Shown here in pieces: positions 6,666 to 11,512 of a stretch of 11,512 bases of DNA. The DNA lies in NCBI GenBank assembly GCA_031285245.1, contig JAITWN010000010.1, positions 1 to 11,512 on the forward strand, read 5' to 3'. A program made the translations under genes and the position numbers. How positions within the stretch are numbered: position 1 is the first letter of the stretch; every line of letters starts with the position of its first letter. Below the pieces are notes generated by a model that searched no databases, had not been told where the DNA came from, and was given only the letters and a program-made list of their open reading frames with translations. This DNA is from Chromatiales bacterium. Lineage in GTDB: Bacteria > Pseudomonadota > Gammaproteobacteria > SZUA-140.

Positions 6666-7619
6666 ATGACTGCGCTTATGGTTGATGATGTGTCTGCGGT
6701 TTTAGTAGTTGCTGCGGTGTTGCTTCGAGCTGACGGCACAGTGCTACTCGCGCAGCGGCCGCCGGGGCGCCCAAGTGCAGGCTTCTGGGAATTTCCGGGT
6801 GGCAAGGTCGAAGAGGGTGAAGCGCTCGCTGCGGCGCTTGTCCGTGAGCTGCGCGAAGAGCTCGGCATCATCGTACAAGAGGTAACGCCTTGGGTGCGTT
6901 TTGAGCATGGCGCATCTGGTCGGCGCGTCTGTCTGCACTTTTTTCGCATCACTGCCTGGGATGGCGAGCCGCGCGGATGCGAAGGGCAGCGCCTTGCCTG
7001 GGTGCGGCCGCGAGCACCTGGCGTGGCGCCGCTATTGCCGTTCAACGACCGCATGTTGCGTGCACTCACTTTGCCTGCGCTTTACGGCATTACCGATGCC
7101 ACCCGCCACGGTGAGGAAGCCTTCCTCGTGCGTCTGGAGCGCGCGCTGGAGCAGGGGCTGCGCATGGTGCTGATGCGTGAACCGGCGTTCGATCGCGATC
7201 AGCAACTGCGTTTTCTGCGCGCGGTTGTTGCGCGTGCGCGCGAACATGGCGCTTGTGTGCTGGTGAGCGGCGATGAAGGCTTGGCGATGCAGGGCGGCGC
7301 CGATGGCGTGCAGCTTCGCGCCGCGCAGCTGATGAGTGCCGAGGTCGCACCGCGCATTGGTCTGTGGGGTGCGTCGTGTCACGATGCGCGCGAGCTTGAG
7401 CGTGCAGCAGCGCTCGGTGCGGATTTCGCGGTGCTTTCGCCAGTATTAGCGACCACTAGTCATCCTGGCAGTGTGGGCATGGGCTGGGAGGCGTTTGCGG
7501 CGCAGAGTCGTGGCTGGCCAATGCCGGTCTATGCGCTTGGCGGCATGCGGCCTGACATGGTCGAGACGGCGATGCGCCATGGCGCGCACGGCATCGCCCT
7601 GCTGAGTGGAATCTGGTAA
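6666..7619 (+). CDS. Nudix (MutT-like) hydrolase fused to TenI/thiamine phosphate synthase-like domain
   Basis: Bifunctional-looking protein of 317 residues from ATG 6666; a TTG at 6654 would add four residues and an ATG at 6678 would remove four. None has a strong ribosome binding site. Using TTG numbering, residues 15-135 form a Nudix domain with a complete box: G50, E56, then REL-R-EELGI from R64 to I72. This domain should hydrolyse nucleoside diphosphate-X compounds, possibly oxidised dGTP as in MutT. Residues 142-321 are a TIM-barrel TenI/ThiE-like domain starting LYGITD. The usual LRxK phosphate-binding region reads VLMREP (172-177) and other loops are altered, so thiamine phosphate synthase activity is doubtful. 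Such fusions are a known gammaproteobacterial type. purE follows after 38 bp in the same direction. Confidence 0.9.
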   Translation: MTALMVDDVSAVLVVAAVLLRADGTVLLAQRPPGRPSAGFWEFPGGKVEEGEALAAALVRELREELGIIVQEVTPWVRFEHGASGRRVCLHFFRITAWDGEPRGCEGQRLAWVRPRAPGVAPLLPFNDRMLRALTLPALYGITDATRHGEEAFLVRLERALEQGLRMVLMREPAFDRDQQLRFLRAVVARAREHGACVLVSGDEGLAMQGGADGVQLRAAQLMSAEVAPRIGLWGASCHDARELERAAALGADFAVLSPVLATTSHPGSVGMGWEAFAAQSRGWPMPVYALGGMRPDMVETAMRHGAHGIALLSGIW

Positions 7620-7657
7620 GGTCTGCCCTTTCCCGAAACGATGGTGAGGCCGGATCG

Positions 7658-8146
7658 ATGAAGGCGCCCCTGGTGGGTGTAGTAATGGGCAGCAACAGCG
7701 ACTGGAAGACCATGCAGCACGCTGCCGAGGTGCTCGACGATTTCAAGGTCGCCTGTGAGGTGCGCGTGGTGTCGGCGCACCGCACGCCCGACCTGCTTTA
7801 CGAATATGCTGAAGGGGCTGCGCTGCGTGGCATCGCTTGCATCATCGCAGGAGCAGGCGGCGCGGCGCATCTGCCGGGCATGCTGGCCGCCAAAACGACG
7901 CTGCCGGTGCTCGGTGTGCCGGTTGAAACGCGTGCGCTCAAGGGGCTTGATTCGCTGCTTTCCATTGTGCAGATGCCCCGTGGCGTGCCGGTCGCGACGT
8001 TTGCCATCGGTGAGGCTGGTGCGGCCAATGCTGGGCTGTTTGCCGTTTCTTTGCTGGCTTTGCACGATGCGCGTCTCGCCAAGCGTCTCGCTGATTTCCG
8101 GCGCGCGCAGAAAGCGCGTGTCAAAGCGATGAAGCTGCCGCGCTGA
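7658..8146 (+). CDS. purE: 5-(carboxyamino)imidazole ribonucleotide mutase
   Basis: Class I PurE of 162 residues, normal length. It converts N5-CAIR to CAIR in de novo purine synthesis and works as an octamer in the cytoplasm. Signatures are MGSNSDW at 10-16, SAHRTP at 39-44 with the catalytic His at 41, GAGGAAHLPGM at 65-75, and QMPRGVPVATFAIG at 105-118. The ATG is set by GGTGAGG 8 nt upstream. The adjacent purK supports the N5-CAIR mutase class rather than the AIR carboxylase class. It is probably cotranscribed with the Nudix gene upstream and purK downstream. Confidence 0.97.
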   Translation: MKAPLVGVVMGSNSDWKTMQHAAEVLDDFKVACEVRVVSAHRTPDLLYEYAEGAALRGIACIIAGAGGAAHLPGMLAAKTTLPVLGVPVETRALKGLDSLLSIVQMPRGVPVATFAIGEAGAANAGLFAVSLLALHDARLAKRLADFRRAQKARVKAMKLPR

Positions 8147-8167
8147 AAGGCATCTGCTGTATTGATC

Positions 8168-9346
8168 ATGAACGTTACTCTTCGCGTGTCTCAATCCATG
8201 AGTTCATCTGCAATCTTTCCCGGCGCGACGCTTGGTCTGCTTGGCGGCGGTCAGCTCGGCCGTATGTTCACGGCGATCGCGCGCACGCGCGGCTACGATG
8301 TCGTGGTACTCGATCCCGATCCAGCGAGCCCGGCGGCGCAGTTTGCAAGCGCGCACCTTTGCGCATCCTACGATGATGCCGAAGCGATCGCACAGCTCGG
8401 CAGTCGCTGCGATGCGGTCACCGTCGAATTCGAGAACGTACCGTCGCAAGTACTCGAGCGTCTCGCCGCGTATTGTCCAGTGCGCCCAGGTGCGCGTGCG
8501 CTTGCGATCTGTCAGGCGCGTATCGCGGAAAAAGGTTTTCTGCGTGATGCCGGTTTTGCTACCGCGCGCCATGTGCCCGTGCGCGATTTCGCGGATCTGC
8601 GCCAGGGGCTGGAAGAAGTGGGCACGCCGGCGCTGCTCAAGCTGAGTCGCATGGGGTATGACGGCAAAGGGCAGATGCTCGTGCATGATCGCGCGAGTGC
8701 CGAAGCGGCATTCACCGCGCTCGGTGGACACGAGTGCGTGCTCGAAGAGCGTATCGATCTTGCGACCGAGATTTCCGTGGTGCTGGCGCGTGGCAGCGAT
8801 GGCGAGGTGGCGACGTTCCCGGTGTGCGAAAACAGTCATCGCAACGGCATTCTCGATGTCACTAGCGTGCCGGCGAGTGTGCCGGCAACGCTCGCCGCTG
8901 AGGCGGTGCGTGTCGCTGGTGCCATCGCTGCAGCGCTTGATTACGTCGGTGTGCTCGCGGTGGAATTTTTTGTCGATCGCGCAGGACGCCTGCTGGTCAA
9001 CGAGATGGCACCGCGGCCGCACAACAGCGGCCACTACACGCTCGATGCCTGCCTCACTTCACAATTCGAACAGCAGCTGCGTGCGCTGTGTGGTCTGCCA
9101 CTTGGGGATCCGTCACTGATTCGGCCGGCGGTGATGGTCAATATTCTTGGTGATACATGGAGCGCTGGCGAGCCGCGCTGGCAGGCGGTGCTCGGCGAGA
9201 CGGCGGCGCGTCTACATCTCTACGGTAAGCGCGAGCCGCGTCCGGGGCGCAAGATGGGACACTACACTTGCCTTGCCAGTAGCGTCGATGATGCTAGGGA
9301 CATCGCCGAGCGCATTCGCGTGGCGATGTCCCCAGCGGCTGGCTGA
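8168..9346 (+). CDS. purK: 5-(carboxyamino)imidazole ribonucleotide synthase (ATP-grasp)
   Basis: PurK uses ATP and bicarbonate to carboxylate AIR to N5-CAIR, the substrate of PurE. From ATG 8168 it has 392 residues. The N-terminal fold begins GATLGLLGGGQLGRM. ATP-grasp features include LLKLSRMGYDGKGQ, the acidic strand VLEERIDLATEISVV and the signature NEMAPRPHNSGHYTLDAC. The start is uncertain. A TTG at 8162 has AAAGG 11 nt upstream, and an ATG at 8198 gives 382 residues, closer to the family, but lacks a ribosome binding site. The gap after purE is only 21 bp, consistent with an operon and possible translational coupling. Confidence 0.96.
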   Translation: MNVTLRVSQSMSSSAIFPGATLGLLGGGQLGRMFTAIARTRGYDVVVLDPDPASPAAQFASAHLCASYDDAEAIAQLGSRCDAVTVEFENVPSQVLERLAAYCPVRPGARALAICQARIAEKGFLRDAGFATARHVPVRDFADLRQGLEEVGTPALLKLSRMGYDGKGQMLVHDRASAEAAFTALGGHECVLEERIDLATEISVVLARGSDGEVATFPVCENSHRNGILDVTSVPASVPATLAAEAVRVAGAIAAALDYVGVLAVEFFVDRAGRLLVNEMAPRPHNSGHYTLDACLTSQFEQQLRALCGLPLGDPSLIRPAVMVNILGDTWSAGEPRWQAVLGETAARLHLYGKREPRPGRKMGHYTCLASSVDDARDIAERIRVAMSPAAG

Positions 9347-9390
9347 TGCCGCAATATCCCCGTCGGGCCGGGCTGATATCGACGATTGAC

Positions 9391-10029
9391 TTAATCGATC
9401 GAACTCACGTCCATGTTGGACTTGGCGCGATCGAGCGTTGATATCATCGGTTTGATGGCTTCCTGCAATGCCGCACCGTCTTTTTTGGCCTGCTCGGCGA
9501 CAGGGGTGATCGCTTTTACGCCCGCTGGCGTGAGATCGTTCGAGAGATAGGTCTCAATGTCGCGCAGATCGGAAAGATAGGTCTGCAGCACCCGATTTAC
9601 CTCATTGCTGTTCTTCGATACTTCCATGAAAGCTTTGCGTTGCTCGGCCTGTCGTGAGGCGCTGATACCCAGCACCTGGGAGTTGGAGACGGTGCTCTCA
9701 TCACTCTGCCATCCCGAGAAGTAACTGGCGCCCTGCGAGCGCATCGCGTTGGCGTTTTTTTCGAGCTTGGTGCCGAGTTTCTCCATTTCTCCGACCCGAT
9801 CGCTGTAGCGCTTGAACGATGAGGGTAGCGGCTCCTGGTTAGGCGTGATCAGCGTGTCGATCGAAGCATCAACGACGTCCACCTGCACGACCGTGTCCTG
9901 TAGATTGGTATAGACCTGCGACATGTTGCTGGTGAGCTGTTTCTCGGGCTGCGGAATCGATGCGCAGGCAGGAATCAAGACCGTGAGTGCGGCGGAGAAA
10001 GCAATATGAGTCAAAGTCCGTTTTTTCAT
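9391..10029 (-). CDS. DUF2959-like putative lipoprotein, downstream copy
   Basis: Protein of 212 residues that resembles the DUF2959 family of unknown function; the family call is from memory of its character. The N-terminus MKKRTLTHIAFSAALTVLIPAC fits a lipoprotein signal with C22 as the acylated residue; the lipobox LIPAC has an atypical Pro at -2. The next residues (A-S) suggest the outer membrane. The mature part is helical, Gln/Asp/Glu-rich and likely coiled coil, ending in an invariant block of about 65 residues shared with the neighbour (about 144-207). The start at 10029 is preceded by AAGGAG in the leader. It is convergent with purK, whose stop is 44 bp away. It lies downstream of a paralogue on the same strand with a 91-bp gap. 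Confidence 0.85.
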   Translation of the reverse strand: MKKRTLTHIAFSAALTVLIPACASIPQPEKQLTSNMSQVYTNLQDTVVQVDVVDASIDTLITPNQEPLPSSFKRYSDRVGEMEKLGTKLEKNANAMRSQGASYFSGWQSDESTVSNSQVLGISASRQAEQRKAFMEVSKNSNEVNRVLQTYLSDLRDIETYLSNDLTPAGVKAITPVAEQAKKDGAALQEAIKPMISTLDRAKSNMDVSSID

Positions 10030-10120
10030 GGGCTGCTGCTCCTTAAGAATATCCCAGCTGGCCGCGCTGATATCGCGTGTTGATATCGATGGGGGCTGGC
10101 GATCAGCCATGTCAAATGGC

Positions 10121-10756
10121 TTAGTTGGTCGTGCTCGTGTCCATGTTGGACTCGGTACGATCGAGCGCTGATATCATCGGTTTGATGGCTTCCTGCAGTG
10201 CTGCGCCATCTTTTTTCGCCTGCTTGGCGACAGGGGTGATCGCTTTCACGCCCGCTGGCGTGAGATCGTTCGAGAGATAGGTTTCAATGTCGCGCAGATC
10301 GGAAAGATAGGTCTGCAGCATCCGATTTACCTCATTGCTATTCTTCGCGACATTGGAAAAATTCTCGCGTTGCTCAGCCTGTCGCGAATTACTGATATCG
10401 AGCACTTCGGTGCTCGATACGGTGCCTTCATCGGCCTGCCATTTCGAGAAATAACTGGCGCCTTGCGAGCGCATCGCATTGGTATGTTTTTCGAGCTTGG
10501 CGCCGACTTTTTCCATCTCCCCGACGTGATCACTGTAGCGCTTGAACGACGAGGGTAGTGGCTCCTGGCTGGGCGTGATCAGGCTGTCGATCGAAGCATC
10601 AACGACGTCCACTTGCACGATGGCGTCCTGAAGATCGGTGTGGACCTGTAACAGATCGTCGGAGACCTTCGTCTGCTGTGGAATAGGCGCACAGGCGGGG
10701 ATCAAGACGGTGAGTGCAGCGGAGAAAGCAAGGTGAGTCAAAGTCCGTTTCTTCAT
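10121..10756 (-). CDS. DUF2959-like putative lipoprotein, upstream copy
   Basis: A 211-residue paralogue of the downstream gene. By hand alignment I count about 43 substitutions and one gap, or about 80% identity. It has the same signal MKKRTLTHLAFSAALTVLIPAC with Cys22. The two copies differ mainly just after the signal (about 24-45) and in the middle (about 105-140). Residues about 144-205 are nearly identical. The ATG at 10756 has TAAGGAG in TAAGGAGCAGCC immediately upstream. It is the first gene of the probable two-gene lipoprotein operon and is divergent from the DUF883 gene. Function is unknown; an envelope structural or stress role is only an inference. Confidence 0.85.
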   Translation of the reverse strand: MKKRTLTHLAFSAALTVLIPACAPIPQQTKVSDDLLQVHTDLQDAIVQVDVVDASIDSLITPSQEPLPSSFKRYSDHVGEMEKVGAKLEKHTNAMRSQGASYFSKWQADEGTVSSTEVLDISNSRQAEQRENFSNVAKNSNEVNRMLQTYLSDLRDIETYLSNDLTPAGVKAITPVAKQAKKDGAALQEAIKPMISALDRTESNMDTSTTN

Positions 10757-10803
10757 GGCTGCTCCTTAGCAATTCGATCAGCTCCCCCCCTACCGACCAA
10801 GCC

Positions 10804-10812
10804 ATCATAACA
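10804..10812 (-). promoter_or_regulatory. Predicted extended -10 promoter of the lipoprotein operon
   Basis: On the minus strand these bases read TGTTATGAT: a TG-N extension followed by TATGAT, 5 of 6 to the -10 consensus. There is no good -35, which extended -10 promoters tolerate. The expected start is near 10797, giving a leader of about 40 nt before the ATG at 10756. Confidence 0.4.
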
Positions 10813-10860
10813 TGGCGATGTCTTCACCCTTGGTGCGTACCGCTACCCATGTGATGAGCA

Positions 10861-10893
10861 GCAATGACATTGCCGCGGCAAGCAGGTTACACT
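10861..10893 (+). promoter_or_regulatory. Predicted promoter with overlapping palindromes ahead of the DUF883 gene
   Basis: A -35 candidate ATGACA (10864-10869, 5 of 6) is 18 bp from TACACT (10888-10893, 4 of 6). The -35 lies inside the perfect palindrome GCAATG-A-CATTGC (10861-10873), which overlaps a second palindrome TGCCGCGGCA (10871-10880). A DNA-binding regulator covering these sites would block or recruit polymerase. The regulator is unknown. The expected leader is about 28 nt. Confidence 0.4.
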
Positions 10894-10927
10894 TGCGCGC
10901 CGAGGAAACTAATCCTAAGGAGCAGCC

Positions 10928-11245
10928 ATGATGAGTGACATGGACGAAGCGAGGGAGCAGATGATGGAGGATTTTCGGCGGGTAGTGCGTGATGCTGAAG
11001 CGCTGCTGCGGGCAACAGCTGGTCACGGCGATGAGGTGGTTGAAGCGGCGCGCGCGCGCGCCGAAGACAGCCTGCGCGAGGCGCGCTATCGTTTGGCGCA
11101 GTTCGAAGGCGATCTGATTGATCGCACGCGTGCTGCCGCGCGTGCTACCGATGATCTCGTACACGAGAAACCCTGGCAGGCGGTCAGCATTGCGGCGGGT
11201 GTCGGTTTTTTGCTCGGCTTGCTGACCGGCGGCAGACACCGCTGA
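10928..11245 (+). CDS. DUF883 / YqjD-ElaB-like membrane-anchored protein
   Basis: Small protein of 105 residues. A long amphipathic, Glu/Arg/Ala-rich helix (about 5-80) is followed by the conserved family block HEKPWQAVSIAAGVGFLLGLL (79-99), whose hydrophobic part forms a C-terminal membrane anchor ending in a basic tail GGRHR. In E. coli the related YqjD and ElaB are stationary-phase inner membrane proteins that bind ribosomes. The ATG at 10928 has AAGGAG 5 nt upstream. The next codon is also ATG, with slightly better spacing, so the start could be 10931. A YqjE-like gene begins 14 bp downstream, as in the E. coli yqjD-yqjE order. Confidence 0.88.
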   Translation: MMSDMDEAREQMMEDFRRVVRDAEALLRATAGHGDEVVEAARARAEDSLREARYRLAQFEGDLIDRTRAAARATDDLVHEKPWQAVSIAAGVGFLLGLLTGGRHR

Positions 11246-11259
11246 AGTCAGCACGTTCC

Positions 11260-11512
11260 GTGAGAAACGATGAGGAAACTGGTCGGCGCCCAGGGGCTGT
11301 TGCCGGTCTGCTGGAAGCGGCGCGCAGTATTTTCGCGTCCGGTGTGGATATGGCCCGGCTGCGCGTGGAAATGCTGCGCGCAGAGGTGTGGGAAGAATTT
11401 GCCCGCATGCGTAGTGCGCTCCTCTTCGCAATGCTCGCGGTCTTTTTTCTGGTGCTGGCGATGGCGTGCGTTTCTGTGTTGCTGGTGACGGTGTTTTGGG
11501 AAACTCACCGTC
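11260..11512 (+). CDS. YqjE-like holin-superfamily membrane protein, partial at right edge
   Basis: An open frame from GTG 11260 runs off the window after 84 codons. It translates to a 5' helical part rich in Arg and Glu (LLEAARSIFASGVDMARLRV, VEMLRAEVWEEFARM), then a membrane segment from about residue 53 to 79 (ALLFAMLAVFFLVLAMACVS onward). The layout fits the DUF1469/YqjE family, with two further helices expected beyond the edge. Other frames here give implausible Trp/Cys/Arg-rich peptides. There is no clear ribosome binding site. The 14-bp gap after the DUF883 gene suggests translational coupling. An ATG at codon 31 is an alternative but would cut the conserved N-terminal helix. Confidence 0.75.
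   Translation, partial: MRNDEETGRRPGAVAGLLEAARSIFASGVDMARLRVEMLRAEVWEEFARMRSALLFAMLAVFFLVLAMACVSVLLVTVFWETHR

Larger units (their letters stand above)
9353..10768 (-). repeat. Tandem duplication of a lipoprotein gene unit
   Basis: Two direct units are visible: 10048-10768 and 9353-10045. Each runs from TAAGGAGCAGC at the ribosome binding site through the gene into a similar downstream tag, AATATCCC...GGCTGATATCG in plus-strand terms (9353-9381 and 10048-10075, about 24 of 29 matching). The start codons lie 727 bp apart. The downstream copy's flank ends close to the purK stop, so the duplication boundary includes intergenic sequence. In the upstream unit an extra stretch of about 35 bp separates the stop codon from the tag. 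Confidence 0.75.
10754..10930. repeat. Perfect 15-bp inverted repeat spanning both divergent start regions
   Basis: CATGGCTGCTCCTTA at 10754-10768 and TAAGGAGCAGCCATG at 10916-10930 are exact reverse complements separated by 147 bp. Each covers the ribosome binding site, spacer and ATG of a divergent gene. The match beyond the Shine-Dalgarno core (the GCAGCC spacer) is unexpected for chance alone. Confidence 0.7.

Noticed and set aside
10030..10110. 27-codon N-terminal extension of the downstream lipoprotein
   Set aside because: The lipoprotein signal starts at MKKRT, position 10029, with AAGGAG upstream, and the paralogue begins at the same residue.
11270..11488. 72-codon plus-strand frame at the right edge
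   Set aside because: It gives a Trp/Cys/Arg-rich peptide. The +1 shifted frame from GTG 11260 gives a coherent YqjE-like sequence with a membrane helix.

Overview
The window (about 58-60% GC by eye) looks like chromosomal DNA of a Gammaproteobacterium or a related Betaproteobacterium. The clues are the MutT-TenI fusion protein, a purE-purK pair, a YqjD/ElaB-like gene followed by a YqjE-like gene, DUF2959-type lipoproteins, and a GspE/PilB-type ATPase with an N-terminal MshEN domain. No tRNA, rRNA, transposase, phage gene or CRISPR array was found. The taxonomy is inferred from protein families only.

Layout. (1) 73-2451, plus strand: a large type II secretion/type IV pilus family ATPase. (2) 2452-2988: a 537-bp stretch without a protein gene. 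It holds a GC-rich stem-loop repeat, a nested inverted-repeat element, and a compact unit of sigma70-like promoter, about 82 nt of sequence with three possible hairpins, and a strong intrinsic terminator. I read that unit as a candidate small RNA. (3) 2989-6295, minus strand: a two-gene operon of a GT4 glycosyltransferase and an amylo-alpha-1,6-glucosidase-type debranching enzyme. (4) 6296-6653: a divergent intergenic region with overlapping hairpins in the glycosyltransferase leader and a 125-bp MITE-like palindromic element close to the next gene. (5) 6666-9346, plus strand: a Nudix/TenI fusion, purE and purK, closely spaced. PurK makes N5-CAIR from AIR, and PurE rearranges it to CAIR in purine synthesis. 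The Nudix/TenI protein is probably a housekeeping neighbour. (6) 9391-10756, minus strand: two tandem paralogous lipoprotein genes, about 80% identical by hand alignment. (7) 10928 to the right edge, plus strand and divergent from the lipoproteins: a DUF883/YqjD-like membrane-anchored protein and the start of a YqjE-like holin-superfamily membrane protein, which runs off the window.

The most unusual parts are the candidate sRNA with a run of eight C at 2886-2967, the lipoprotein duplication with patchy divergence suggestive of gene conversion, the divergent envelope-gene control region with stacked palindromes and a perfect 15-bp inverted repeat spanning both ribosome binding sites and start codons, and the duplicated N-terminal fold of the secretion ATPase. 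No complete novel defence or mobile system is visible.
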